DNA of 32,910 nucleotides from Actinomadura sp. CNU-125 (GCF_001942465.1 NZ_MKJY01000587.1:1-32910); one strand, 5' to 3'; shown: positions 1-8,400, numbered from the stretch's first letter. Notes: generated by a model from the sequence alone, not told the origin. A program made the numbers and translations.

Positions 1-842
1 GCGCGGCGGCGGCCCCGGCCAGCGTGCGCACCGCCGTGCGCCTCCCAGTCCGCGCCGTACGCGGCGGCCGCGGCCGTCTCCAGCTCGGTCACGAACGCGG
101 CGGCGCCCGCCGGGCGGTCCCACGGGTTCTTGGCGAGGCCGCTCTCCACCAGCGGGCGGAGCGGCTCGGGGACGTCCTCCGCGGGGACCGGCGCGGTCAG
201 GTGCCGCCCCATCAGCCCGGCGAGGTTCTCGGCGGCGAAGGGACGCCGCCCGGTCACGCACTCGAAGAACACGCACGTCGCCGCGTACACGTCGGTGGCG
301 GGGGAGGACGGCTCGTCCCGCCACTGCTCCGGCGCCATGTAGACCGGCGTGCCCGCCCGTCCCGCCTCGCCCGCGTCGACCGCGACACCGAAGTCGATGA
401 GCTTGCTCAGCCCGTCCCCCCGGACGATCACGTTCGCGGGCTTGTAGTCGCGGTGGACGATCCCGAGGTCGTGCGCGGCGGCCAGCCCCAGCAGCGACCC
501 CTTGAGCACCGCCAGCGCCGCCTCCGGCTCCAGCGGACCCCGCTCGGCGAGCACCGTCTTGAGCGGCGCGCCGTCCACCGCCTCCATCACGATCGCCGCG
601 CCCTCGCCCGTCTCGACGAGCCCGTACATGCGCGCGATGTACGGGTTGCGCAGCCGCCGCAGCAGGTCCGCCTCGCCCCGGAACCGGACCCGGAACCCCG
701 GATCGTCGGCGAGCCCGGCCGCGAGGTACTTGATCGCGGCCGGCAGCCCCGTGGCGTCGTGGCGGGCCAGCACCACCCGTCCCTGCGCGCCCTCGCCGAG
801 CACGCGCAGCTCGGTGTACTCCGGAACCCGCCACCCGCTCAT
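1..842 (-). CDS. Serine/threonine protein kinase, N-terminal part (runs off window)
   Basis: This is a Hanks-type protein kinase that phosphorylates Ser/Thr residues. The frame opens at ATG 842 (MSGWRVPEYTELRVLGEG) and stays open to base 1, giving about 280 residues, so the C-terminus lies outside the window. Visible motifs in order are a glycine-rich loop (LGEGAQGRVVLARH, about residues 15-28), an AIK lysine motif, the catalytic loop HRDYKPANV (H130, D132), the metal-binding DFG at D150-G152 and an APE-type motif (MAPEQW). All catalytic residues are present, so the kinase should be active. No membrane segment appears in the visible part; many actinobacterial kinases carry one after the kinase domain. 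It lies downstream of the MFS gene on the same strand, separated by 71 bases. Family assignment is firm; the substrate is unknown. Confidence 0.9.
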   Translation of the reverse strand, partial: MSGWRVPEYTELRVLGEGAQGRVVLARHDATGLPAAIKYLAAGLADDPGFRVRFRGEADLLRRLRNPYIARMYGLVETGEGAAIVMEAVDGAPLKTVLAERGPLEPEAALAVLKGSLLGLAAAHDLGIVHRDYKPANVIVRGDGLSKLIDFGVAVDAGEAGRAGTPVYMAPEQWRDEPSSPATDVYAATCVFFECVTGRRPFAAENLAGLMGRHLTAPVPAEDVPEPLRPLVESGLAKNPWDRPAGAAAFVTELETAAAAAYGADWEAHGGAHAGRGRRR

Positions 843-876
843 CCGCCGCCCCTTCGCCGCTGAAGCCAGAAGAGGG

Positions 877-882
877 GTTATA
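877..882 (-). promoter_or_regulatory. Candidate -10 element of the kinase gene
   Basis: On the minus strand the hexamer TATAAC matches five of six bases of the -10 consensus and lies 34 bases upstream of the kinase start codon. A purine-rich GAAGGGG that could serve as ribosome binding site lies just before the ATG. No convincing -35 is seen 17 bases further upstream, so this is tentative. Confidence 0.35.
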
Positions 883-913
883 CCGGATCATCCACGCGAA
901 TCCCCCGCGCGGG

Positions 914-2124
914 TCAGGCGGCGACGGGCTCGGGCTCCGCGTCGTCCCGTTCCGGGACGGACGGTGCGGCGGCCAGGTCGGCGCCCTCGCCCAGCGGGAC
1001 GAACCGGGCGCCCGCCGCGATCAGCAGCGCGAGCACGACCACCACGCCGACGCCGACGCGCAGCGACGTCGCGTCCGCGAGGAAACCGACCACCACCGGG
1101 CCGAGCAGCAGCCCGCCGTAGCCCATCGCGCCGACCTGCGCGACCGCGGCCGCCGGACGGTCCGGCGCGGCGGTCCCGGCGAGCGAGATCGTCGTCGGGA
1201 CGACCACGCAGACGACCAGGCCCGTCACGAAGAACCCGGCGATCGCCACGTGCGCCGACGGGGCGAACACCACCACCGTCATCGCCGCCGCGGTGCCGAG
1301 CCCGGCGCCCGCCAGCAGCCGCCGGGTGCCGATCCGCATCCGGACGCGGTCGCCGACGAGCCGTCCGATCAGCATCGCCAGCTCGAACATCGGGTACCCG
1401 AACGCCGCCAGCGACTCGGTCGCGCCCAGTTCGTCGTGCAGCATCAGGCTGCTCCAGTCGGCGATCGACCCCTCGGTCATGAACGCGATGAAGCCCAGCA
1501 CGCCGATCAGGTAGACGGCGGCCGGCATCCGCGCCGGCGCCGCCGCCCGCCCGTCCCGGCCTCGGCGGCGGCGTCCGGGTCGGGCAGGTAGGTGCGGCCG
1601 AGCGCGAGCCCGGCGGGCAGCGCGAACAGCGCCGCGATCAGCACCGTCGCGGTGAAGCCGAGGCCGAGCGCCGCCGTCGCGACGCCGAACAGCCCGCCGG
1701 TCATCGCGCCGATGCACCAGCCCGCGTGCATGCCGCTCATGATGGACCGCCGGTACGCCTGCTCGACCACGCTGGCCTGCGCGTTCATCGCGATGTCGGT
1801 GATCCCGAACGTCATCCCGAACGCCACCACGGCGGCCAGCAGCGACCAGTACGTCGGCGCCACCGCGACCGCCACGTAGGACAGCGCGGTCAGCGGCAGG
1901 GCGAACCGCAGCGCGCCCCGGCTCCCGGCGCGCGCCATCACCCCGCGCAGCGCCTGCATGGCGACGACCGCGCCGAGACCCCAGACGAGGACGACGATGC
2001 CGATCTCGCTCTCCGACGTCCCGAACTTCCCGGCCAGCGCGGGCATCCGCGCGACCCACACACCGGTGAGCAGGCCCGCGAGGGCGAACGTCAGGAACGT
2101 CCCGATACGGGCGCGGGGCAGCAT
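914..2124 (-). CDS. Major facilitator superfamily transporter (one apparent frameshift)
   Basis: This is a 12-helix MFS-type permease of about 403 residues, acting in the cytoplasmic membrane; the substrate is unknown, with drug or metabolite export plausible. The start ATG 2124 follows AGAGGTGA, a good ribosome binding site. The N-terminal half (MLPRARIGTFLTFALAGLL, with MFS-like GVWVARMPALAGKFG between helices 1 and 2) is in one frame down to about 1575. The C-terminal half (from about 1530, PAAVYLIGVLGFIAFM, to the stop at 914) is in another. Total length is one base short of a multiple of three, so one base appears missing in the GC-rich central loop between helices 6 and 7 (about 1535-1560). 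The gene lies 115 bases downstream of a TetR gene on the same strand, suggesting that TetR controls it. Confidence 0.8.
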
Positions 2125-2213
2125 GGTTCACCTCTTTCTGGACTCGGCGGGGCGAAGGACCCCGGACGGACGGCGCCGCGCGGGTGCGCGGCCGAGAATT
2201 TGGATCGTTCCAT

Positions 2214-2231
2214 CGGGCCGGTGACGGCCCG
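2214..2231 (-). terminator. Possible hairpin after the tetR gene
   Basis: A 7-bp inverted repeat (CGGGCCG / CGGCCCG) with a GTGA loop lies just downstream of the tetR stop on the minus strand. No T-run follows. It may partly terminate tetR transcription before the MFS gene, or be a chance GC-rich palindrome. Confidence 0.3.
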
Positions 2232-2239
2232 GCGCGGAG

Positions 2240-2770
2240 CTAACCGAGAAGGTCGAGCAACCGCCGCTTGAGCGCCGCGAGCTGCTCCTCGTCGTAGAGC
2301 TCCGGCGCGTGGCTCACCACTTCCCACAGGCCCTCGGCCGCCAGCCGGACGACCGTCGCGGCGACCGGATCGGCGTCTTCCGCCGGTGCGCGGCCGTGCC
2401 AGCGGCGCATGGCCGCGTTGAGCGGCTCGGCCTGCTCCGGGTCCGTCGCGGCGGCCGTGATCGCCGACCAGCGCCGGTAGGCGCGGGCCTCGCCGGTCAG
2501 GATCTCGAAGGTCGCCTCGACGTACGCGCGGCTGTAGGCGCCGGGCGTCCCGTCGTCGTGCTCGGCCAGATGGGCGCCGATCAGGTCGTCGAACTCCTCG
2601 ATGACCCGCGCGACCATCGCCTTGACGAGCGCTTCCTTGGACGGGAAGTGGTAGAGCAGCCCTCCCTTGCTGACGCCCGCGCGGTCGGCGACCGCGTTGA
2701 GCGTCAGCGCCTGCGTGCCGTGCTCGGAGAGCACCGCCTCCGCGGCGTCCAGGAGGGCGTGTTTGGTCAT
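2240..2770 (-). CDS. TetR/AcrR-family transcriptional regulator
   Basis: This is a DNA-binding repressor of 176 residues. The N-terminal helix-turn-helix is clear (residues about 5-50: LLDAAEAVLSEHGTQALTL, then VADRAGVSKGGLLYHFPSKE, the typical TetR recognition helix). The remainder is an all-helical ligand-binding domain with no family-wide motif. I chose ATG 2770 because GGAGGAATC precedes it at ideal spacing; a longer frame upstream would run through the operator. A near-perfect 24-bp palindrome lies 10 bases upstream, strongly suggesting autorepression. The downstream same-strand MFS gene is the likely second target, so the pair resembles a ligand-induced efflux cassette. The ligand is unknown. 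Confidence 0.88.
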   Translation of the reverse strand: MTKHALLDAAEAVLSEHGTQALTLNAVADRAGVSKGGLLYHFPSKEALVKAMVARVIEEFDDLIGAHLAEHDDGTPGAYSRAYVEATFEILTGEARAYRRWSAITAAATDPEQAEPLNAAMRRWHGRAPAEDADPVAATVVRLAAEGLWEVVSHAPELYDEEQLAALKRRLLDLLG

Positions 2771-2779
2771 GATTCCTCC

Positions 2780-2803
2780 ACTGTACCGACCGGACGGTAC
2801 AGT
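2780..2803. promoter_or_regulatory. TetR operator, 24-bp palindrome
   Basis: The half-sites ACTGTACCGACC and GGACGGTACAGT are inverted copies matching at 11 of 12 positions, with the CCG/CGG core seen in many actinobacterial TetR operators. It sits 10 bases upstream of the tetR start codon, where a bound dimer would block the tetR promoter. It is also about 85 bases upstream of the divergent cysteine desulfurase start, too far to block that start directly. Confidence 0.75.
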
Positions 2804-2875
2804 CGCCAACCGGGAGTCGCGCCCGCGCATTCCCCTAACCCACCGGCCACATACGGGGAACACCCCGCACGCGGA

Positions 2876-2889
2876 TAATGTTGACGCCG
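2876..2889 (+). promoter_or_regulatory. Candidate leaderless promoter of the cysteine desulfurase gene
   Basis: The hexamer TAATGT (2876-2881), overlapping GATAAT, lies 7 bases before the GTG start codon at 2889. No Shine-Dalgarno sequence is present. This fits transcription starting at or next to the start codon. No good -35 is seen. Confidence 0.5.
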
Positions 2890-4067
2890 TGGTGACCTAC
2901 CTCGACCATGCGGCGACGACCCCCATGCTGCCGGAGGCCGTTGAGGCGATGACGGCGCGGCTGCACGAGCTCGGCAATCCGTCCTCGCTGCACGCCGTCG
3001 GCCGCAACGCCCGCCGCGTCGTCGAGGAATCCCGCGAGCTCATCGCCGAGGCGTTCGGCGCCCGCCCCAGCGAGGTCGTGTTCACCTCGGGCGGCACCGA
3101 GTCCGACAACCTCGCCGTCAAGGGCCTGTACTGGGCGCGCCGCGCCGCCGCCCCCGCCCGCACCCGCGTGCTCGCCTCCGCCGTCGAGCACCACGCCGTC
3201 CTCGACACCGTCCGGTGGCTCGCCGACCACGAGGGCGCCGACGTCGAACTGCTGCCCGTGGACGAACTGGGGCGCGTCCGTCCCGAAACCCTCCGCGCCG
3301 CGCTCGGCGACGGCTCCGACGTGGCGCTCGCCACCGTCATGTGGGCGAACAACGAGGTCGGCACCGTGCAGCCGATCGCCGAACTCGCCGCGACCGCCCG
3401 CGAACACGGCGTCCCCCTGCACACCGACGCCGTCCAGGCCGCGGGCAGCCTGCCCGTCTCGTTCGCCGCGAGCGGCGTCCAGGCCCTCACCCTCACCGGC
3501 CACAAGATCGGCGGACCGCTCGGCGTCGGCGCGCTCCTGCTCGCGAAGCCGAAGGACCCCGTCCACCTCGACCCCGTGCCGCTCCTGCACGGCGGCGGCC
3601 AGGAACGCGACGTCCGCTCCGGCACCCTCGACACCCCCGCCATCGCCGGGTTCGCCGCCGCCGTCGAGGTCACCGCCCGCCGCCGCGAGGCCGAGGCCGA
3701 ACGCCTCGCCGCCCTCCGCGACCGCCTCATCGACGCCGTCCGCGCCGCCGTCCCCGACGCGATCCTGAACGGCGACCCCCGCGACCGGCTTCCCGGCAAC
3801 GCGCACTTCTCCTTCCCCGGCTGCGAGGGCGACGCGCTCCTCATGCTGCTGGACGCCCGCGGCATCGCCTGCTCGACCGGCTCGGCCTGCTCCGCGGGCG
3901 TCTCCCAGCCCAGCCACGTCCTCACCGCCATGGGCGCCGGCCCGGAGCGCGCGCGCGGCTCGCTGCGCTTCACCCTCGGCCACACCTCCACCGAAGCCGA
4001 CGTGAAGGCCCTGGCCGACGCCATCGGCCCCGCCGTAGACCGAGCCCGCCGAGCCGGCCTGACCTGA
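2889..4067 (+). CDS. Cysteine desulfurase (NifS/IscS-like, class V aminotransferase)
   Basis: This PLP enzyme converts L-cysteine to alanine and an enzyme-bound persulfide that supplies sulfur to tRNA thiolation or Fe-S assembly. It is 392 residues, normal for the family. Visible motifs are the N-terminal YLDHAATTP, the SAVEHHAVL PLP-ring histidine region, the Schiff-base lysine K206 in LTGHKIGGPLG, and the catalytic cysteine loop ACSTGSACSAG with C328 and C334. The loop is of the short IscS/NifS group I type as far as can be judged by eye. The start GTG 2889 is chosen because the conserved YLDHAATT follows immediately and a -10 element precedes it. mnmA, which needs persulfide sulfur, lies a few genes downstream, so tRNA 2-thiolation is the likeliest role (inference from context). 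Confidence 0.92.
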   Translation: MVTYLDHAATTPMLPEAVEAMTARLHELGNPSSLHAVGRNARRVVEESRELIAEAFGARPSEVVFTSGGTESDNLAVKGLYWARRAAAPARTRVLASAVEHHAVLDTVRWLADHEGADVELLPVDELGRVRPETLRAALGDGSDVALATVMWANNEVGTVQPIAELAATAREHGVPLHTDAVQAAGSLPVSFAASGVQALTLTGHKIGGPLGVGALLLAKPKDPVHLDPVPLLHGGGQERDVRSGTLDTPAIAGFAAAVEVTARRREAEAERLAALRDRLIDAVRAAVPDAILNGDPRDRLPGNAHFSFPGCEGDALLMLLDARGIACSTGSACSAGVSQPSHVLTAMGAGPERARGSLRFTLGHTSTEADVKALADAIGPAVDRARRAGLT

Positions 4068-4091
4068 CCCACCCGCCCAGCGCCCCACGGC

Positions 4092-4278
4092 GCGCGCCGG
4101 TTCCGCATGGCGGGCGTCCGGGCCGTGTGGGTTTCGGGTGGTGAGCGCTCGGTCGGCGTGACGCGCGCCGGTCTCGCATGGCGGGCGTCCGGCCCGCGTG
4201 CGCGCGCCGGTTCCGCGTCGCGGACGTCCGCCCGCACGGTGCGCGCCGGTCCCGCATGGCGGGCGTCCGGGCCGCGTG
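4092..4278. repeat. Four imperfect copies of a ~38-39-bp direct repeat
   Basis: The gap between the cysteine desulfurase and DUF1206 genes (4068-4444) holds no convincing gene. Instead it carries four related units beginning at 4092, 4163, 4202 and 4241, each starting GCGCGCCGGT, followed by a variant of TCCGCATGGCGGGCGTCC. Copies 2, 3 and 4 follow each other at exactly 39-base steps; copy 1 is separated by an extra 32 bases. The core CCGCATGGCGG can form a short hairpin. Copy 3 is the most diverged. All frames through the repeat look like shadow coding. It resembles a small minisatellite-type intergenic repeat. Confidence 0.75.
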
Positions 4279-4316
4279 ATGTGCGCCCGTTCGGCTGCGG
4301 CGTGGGCGGCGTTATC

Positions 4317-4363
4317 CGGGCGGCGGCTGGAACGGAGCGTAGCGGAGTGGAAGCCGCCGCCCG
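4317..4363. repeat. Perfect 12-bp inverted repeat with 23-base loop
   Basis: The arms CGGGCGGCGGCT (4317-4328) and AGCCGCCGCCCG (4352-4363) are exactly complementary. The loop contains two similar purine-rich pieces (GGAGCG and GCGGAG). It lies 82 bases upstream of the DUF1206 start. No T-run follows, so it could be a weak terminator for the upstream desulfurase transcript or a copy of a dispersed intergenic palindromic element. Confidence 0.6.
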
Positions 4364-4444
4364 AAACTCCTTCACGTTTGATCGCCTTCTCACCGGGGAC
4401 GGCTTTGCCGTTCGTTGGTCGAGGGATTGCGAGGTGCCGGAGCG

Positions 4445-5296
4445 ATGACGGGCGTGGCGGACGGCGGCGTGGTGCGGGACGCGGGGCGCAAGGCGGCCGG
4501 GCATCCGTGGTTCCACCGGCTGTCGAGGGCGGGCCTGGTCGCCCGCGGATTCCTGTACGTCCTGATCGGGGTGCTGGCGCTGCAGATCGCCTTGGGGGAC
4601 GGCGGCGCGGAGGCCGACCGGACCGGCGCCCTCACCACCGTGGCGGGCGAACCGGGCGGGACGGTCGTGCTGTGGCTCATGACGGCCGGGTTCGCGGCCC
4701 TCGCGCTCTGGCAGTTCGCGGAGGCGGTCTACGGACGTCCCGTTCCGGACGGGCACCGGGTGCGGGAGCGGCTCGCGTCGGCCGGTCGCGGGGTCCTGTA
4801 CGGGGCCGGGTTCGCGGCGATGCTCGCGTTCATGTTCGGGCACCGGGGCGCGTCGGGCGACGAGCGGTCGAGGACGTTCACCGCGCGGCTGCTGGGGGAG
4901 CCGGGCGGGCGCTGGCTGGTGCTGGGCGTCGCCGCCGGGTTCCTCGCCGTGGGCGCGTACGTCCTGTACGGCGCCGCCCGCCGCACGTTCCTCGACGAGC
5001 TCAAGGCCGGGCAGATGGGACGGAACGCGCGGCGGGTCGTCGAGCCGCTCGGCGTGCTCGGGAACGCCGCGCGGGGCCTGGTGATCGGTGCGGCCGGGGT
5101 GTTCCTCGGGTACGCGGCGATCGCCTACGACCCGGGGAAGGCGCGCGGGCTGGACGGCACGCTCCGCGAGTTCGCCGGGACGCCCGCCGGGGCGTGGGGG
5201 CTCGTCGCCATCGCCTGCGGCGTGGTGCTCTTCGGCGTGTACTCGTGCTGCGAGGCACGCTGGCGCAAGGTAGAGGCCGTCCGTCAGGGCCGGTAG
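4445..5296 (+). CDS. DUF1206 integral membrane protein
   Basis: This is a 283-residue membrane protein of unknown function with about six transmembrane helices arranged as three two-helix repeats, as in DUF1206. Each repeat begins with a similar motif: LSRAGLVARGFLYVLIG, SAGRGVLYGAGFAAML and LGNAARGLVIGAAGVFLGY. I chose ATG 4445 because GAGGTG precedes it by 8 bases and the upstream extension lacks a ribosome site. The 3' end overlaps the convergent minus-strand gene by 13 bases, so the two transcripts are antisense at their ends. Length and repeat pattern match the family; no function is inferred. Confidence 0.85.
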   Translation: MTGVADGGVVRDAGRKAAGHPWFHRLSRAGLVARGFLYVLIGVLALQIALGDGGAEADRTGALTTVAGEPGGTVVLWLMTAGFAALALWQFAEAVYGRPVPDGHRVRERLASAGRGVLYGAGFAAMLAFMFGHRGASGDERSRTFTARLLGEPGGRWLVLGVAAGFLAVGAYVLYGAARRTFLDELKAGQMGRNARRVVEPLGVLGNAARGLVIGAAGVFLGYAAIAYDPGKARGLDGTLREFAGTPAGAWGLVAIACGVVLFGVYSCCEARWRKVEAVRQGR

Positions 5297-6355
5297 GGGG
5301 CCAGCGCCTTCCAGCCGGGGTCGTTGGTCGAGGAGATCTTCGCCTTGCCCTCCTGCCAGTTCGCGGCGAGCTGGTCGAGTTCGCCGACGACGCCCGAGTC
5401 GGGGTCGGCGTACAGGTGGAAGACCCGCAGCCCGTCGCCGGTCTCGCGGACGGCGAGGACCGCCCGGTCGCCCAGCTTGGCGAGCTTCTTCTCGAACGCG
5501 TGCAGCGCCCCCGCGGACGGCTCGACGGGCAGCCGGTCGGGGTTGTCGTGCAGGTACGGGACGGCGATCGCCACGTGCAGGTCGCACAGCGGGTAGTCCT
5601 GCCGGTGCAGCGGGAACCGCGCGCCGACCCGGGCGGGATGGCCGCGCGGGGTGCGGCCCTCGCCGGTCAGCCACGCCGCGTCCCCGAACGGCTCGGCGAC
5701 CTGCTCGACGACCGCGCCCAGCATCGCGGCGCAGCGCGTCGATCGGCGCCTCCATCGCGAGGTCGACGTCGCCGACCCAGCGGGCCACGTCGTCCTCGCC
5801 GAGCGCCCAGTCCAGGACGTGCGACGCGACCTGCCGCTGCTGCTCCTCGGGCACGAACAGGAAGTCGGGGTGGTAGGCGGTGATGTGCACCTTCGCGCGT
5901 CCGGCGTCGGCCCGCATGCCCAGCCGCACGTACTCCAGGTCGAACTCGTGGTCGCCGAGGACGAGGTCCTGGGCGAGCATCTCCGGGTCGGCCTGCCGCG
6001 CGGGGTAGAAGTTCCAGTCGCCCGAGCCCTTGGGCGCGGCCCGCACCCACCGTTCGGCGAGCCCGCGCAGTTCCGGGTCGCCGCCGCCGGTCAGCGTGAG
6101 CGAGGGCGCCCGGTCCTCGGCGCCGCCGATCTCCCACTGCAGCCCCGGGTGGATCTTGTGGACGCGGCGGGACAGCTCCTCGATCGTGTCGGCCGACAGG
6201 CCCTCGCCCGGCGGCTCGCCCGGTTCCGGGTCGCCCGGACCGGCCGCCAGCGACGACTCGATCGTCGGGCGCGCCTGGCCCCACCATTCCCAGAACTCGC
6301 CGACCGCGGGCGGTGCGGTGGCGGACGTGTCGCGCGGACGGCGGAAGATTCCCAC
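5284..6355 (-). CDS. Unknown conserved-looking protein, possibly DUF695-like (one apparent frameshift)
   Basis: This is a soluble protein of about 356 residues, starting at GTG 6355 after GGAAGAG. No signal peptide or membrane segment is visible. The N-terminal two thirds (GIFRRPRDTSATAPP to EAPIDALR) are in one frame; the last 146 residues (MLGAVVEQVAEPFGDAAWL to WKALAPYRP) are in another. The length is one base over a multiple of three. Removing one C near 5725-5733 restores a smooth IDALR-AMLGAVVEQV reading. Features include a tryptophan-rich N-terminus (EFWEWWGQ), an aromatic segment (GDWNFYPAR) and a charged YVRLGMRADAGRAKVHITAYHP stretch. The pattern reminds me of DUF695-type proteins, but I would not rely on that. 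The tail overlaps the convergent DUF1206 gene. Confidence 0.65.
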
Positions 6356-6570
6356 CTGTACGTCTCTTCCTTGTCGTGGGGTCACGGGGTCCGGGCCTTC
6401 ACGGAGCCCGCGACGTAACCCTACGCGAGCCGCCGGACGATCCGTCGCCGTGTCCCCGGCGAGGCCCCGTCCAGGGCAAACCTTCACCCTGCTCCGGTCA
6501 AGAGTGATCGGCCCGCGGTGGGAGGGACGTCCGCACCGGGTATCGCCGGATCCCGACCGGAGGGGGAGAG

Positions 6571-7287
6571 ATGATCCTGGCGGCGGCCGAAGAACCGCTG
6601 AAGATCGACTGGGCGAACATGCCCACCTACAACACCGTCATGTCGGTCGCCGCGGGCGCCGGGCTGCTGCTCGTCGTCTGGCTCGGACGGCTGCTGCTGA
6701 CGCCGGACGCGCGGCTGCACCCCACCGGCTGGTCGCTCGCGTTCGGCGTCCTCGGCTTCATCCTCACCACCACGGGCCTGCACATGACGCTGACGTGGCC
6801 GCTGGCGCCCGGCGGCTTCCCGTTCGACAACGTGATCTTCGGTGAGCCGGCGCTGGCGTTCGGCGTCCTCATGCTGGCCGCCGCGGTGTACCTGTGGAAG
6901 CACGGGACGGCCCTCGCCGAGCGGCCCGACCGGACGGCGGACGTCGCCGGTCTCGCCGGGCCGGTGTCGGTGTTCGTCCTCGGCATGGGGCTGGCCTGCT
7001 TCGGCATCGCCGCCGCCGGGATCCACTACCAGCTGTTCGCGGCGCCCCCGCAGGAGCCGATCTCCGGGTTGCTGGCCGACCATCCGATGGTGGAGGCGAG
7101 CTTCATCTCGGCGCTGTACGCCCTCGTCGGGATCGGCGCGGTGCTGTTCCCGTTCGCGCTGCGGGCTCCGCGCGGCCCGCTGACGCTCGTCGTCGGAGTC
7201 TGCTGGGGACTTTCCGGCCTGGCCTTCCTACTGTTCGGCGCCCTGAACTACTTCACTCACATCGGGCTGATCGTAAACACGATGTAG
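6571..7287 (+). CDS. Six-helix membrane protein, DUF981-like
   Basis: This is a 238-residue integral membrane protein. Six hydrophobic helices are visible: about residues 24-44, 52-72, 91-108, 124-147, 172-193 and 203-225. The N-terminus before helix 1 contains MPTYNTVMS, and helix 2 ends in TTTGLHMTLTWPL, with further conserved-looking histidines (AGIHYQLF, YFTHIGL). This layout resembles DUF981, a family of unknown function, though I recognise it only by overall pattern. The start is well supported by GGAGGGGG immediately upstream. It is followed by mnmA after 33 bases, in the same direction, but mnmA seems to have its own promoter. Confidence 0.65.
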   Translation: MILAAAEEPLKIDWANMPTYNTVMSVAAGAGLLLVVWLGRLLLTPDARLHPTGWSLAFGVLGFILTTTGLHMTLTWPLAPGGFPFDNVIFGEPALAFGVLMLAAAVYLWKHGTALAERPDRTADVAGLAGPVSVFVLGMGLACFGIAAAGIHYQLFAAPPQEPISGLLADHPMVEASFISALYALVGIGAVLFPFALRAPRGPLTLVVGVCWGLSGLAFLLFGALNYFTHIGLIVNTM

Positions 7288-7305
7288 GACGGTCCCGGCG
7301 GCGCG

Positions 7306-7321
7306 TACGCTCGAAGGACTA
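7306..7321 (+). promoter_or_regulatory. Candidate -10 element of mnmA
   Basis: TACGCT (7306-7311) fits the TAnnnT pattern and ends 9 bases before the mnmA ATG. A GAAGGA lies only two bases from the ATG, too close for a normal Shine-Dalgarno. A leaderless or nearly leaderless message is possible. Confidence 0.35.
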
Positions 7322-8396
7322 TGACTCTGCGCGTACTCGCCGCCATGTCCGGCGGCGTCGACTCCGCCGTGGCCGCCGCCCGCGCCGCCGAGGCCGGGCA
7401 CGACGTCACCGGCGTCCACATGGCCCTGTCCAGCAACCCGCAGTCCTACCGGACGGGCGCGCGCGGCTGCTGCACCCTGGAGGATTCCCGGGACGCCCGC
7501 CGCGCCGCCGACGTGATCGGCATCCCGTTCTACGTCTGGGACCTCGCGGAACGTTTCCACGAGGACGTCGTCGAGGACTTCGTCAGCGAGTACGCGGCGG
7601 GCCGCACGCCGAACCCGTGCCTGCGCTGCAACGAGAAGATCAAGTTCGCGGCGCTGCTGGACCGCGCGATGGCGCTCGGCTTCGACGCCGTCTGCACCGG
7701 CCACTACGCCCGGCTGGAGGACGGCGTCCTGCGCCGGGGCGTCGACGCGGGCAAGGACCAGTCGTACGTCCTGGCGGTGTGCACCCCCGAGCAGCTCGCG
7801 CACGCGATGTTCCCCCTCGCGACACCGCCAAGGCCGACATCCGCCGCGAGGCCGAGCGGCGCGGCCTCCAGGTCGCCGACAAGCCCGACAGCCACGACAT
7901 CTGCTTCATCGCCGACGGCGACACCCGCGGCTTCCTCGCCGAGCGTCTCGGCACCGCCAAGGGCCCGATCGTCGACGCCGACGGCACCGAGGTCGGCGAG
8001 CACGACGGCGCGTACGCGTACACGATCGGGCAGCGCAAGGGCCTGCGCATCGGCACCCCCGCGCCGGACGGGCGGCCCCGCTACGTCCTCGACATCTCCC
8101 CGGTCACCAACACCGTCACCGTCGGCCCCCGCGAGGCCCTCGACGTCCGCGAGATCACCGCCGAGCGCGCGATCTGGCTGAGCGAGCCGCCTGCGGGCCC
8201 GTTCGGCTGCCGCGTGCAGCTGCGCGCCCACGGCGAGGTCCACGACTGCACGGCCGAACGGGACGGCGACGTCCTGCGCATCCGCCTCGCCGCGCCCGCG
8301 CGCGGCGTCGCGTCCGGCCAGGCCGCCGTCCTGTACGAGGGCGACCGGGTGCTGGCGTCGGCGACGATCGCCGAGGCCGCGCGCGTCCCCGCCTGA
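7321..8396 (+). CDS. mnmA: tRNA-specific 2-thiouridylase MnmA (one apparent frameshift)
   Basis: MnmA adenylates and thiolates U34 of Lys, Glu and Gln tRNAs using persulfide sulfur in the cytoplasm. The pyrophosphatase P-loop MSGGVDSAVAA lies near the N-terminus. The first catalytic cysteine C100 is in NPCLRCNEKIKF, and the second, C195, is in DSHDICFI. KDQSYVL and GHYAR motifs are also present. The frame breaks at about 7818-7820: MFPL is followed by out-of-frame codons, while DTAKADIRREAERRGL continues in the next frame. Adding one G (CTCGGCGACACC) restores the family motif PLGDTAK. Restored length is 358 residues, normal for the family. The upstream cysteine desulfurase is a natural sulfur donor. 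The 3' end lies 4 bases from the convergent hydrolase gene. Confidence 0.92.
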
Positions 8397-8400
8397 CGCG

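Noticed and set aside
1507..2131. The MFS gene as two natural half-transporters
   Set aside because: The second half lacks a start codon with a ribosome site at the break, and the one-base lesion matches the pattern of errors elsewhere in the window.
4092..4278. CRISPR-like interpretation of the repeats after the cysteine desulfurase gene
   Set aside because: The units are contiguous with no unique spacers, diverge from each other, and no cas genes are present.
2897..6487. A 1196-codon open frame on the minus strand across the desulfurase and DUF1206 genes
   Set aside because: Its sequence is a low-complexity arginine/alanine/proline shadow of real plus-strand genes; only its first part (from GTG 6355) carries sensible protein.
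7261..7320. Shine-Dalgarno GAAGGA for mnmA
   Set aside because: Only two bases separate it from the ATG, too few for normal ribosome positioning.
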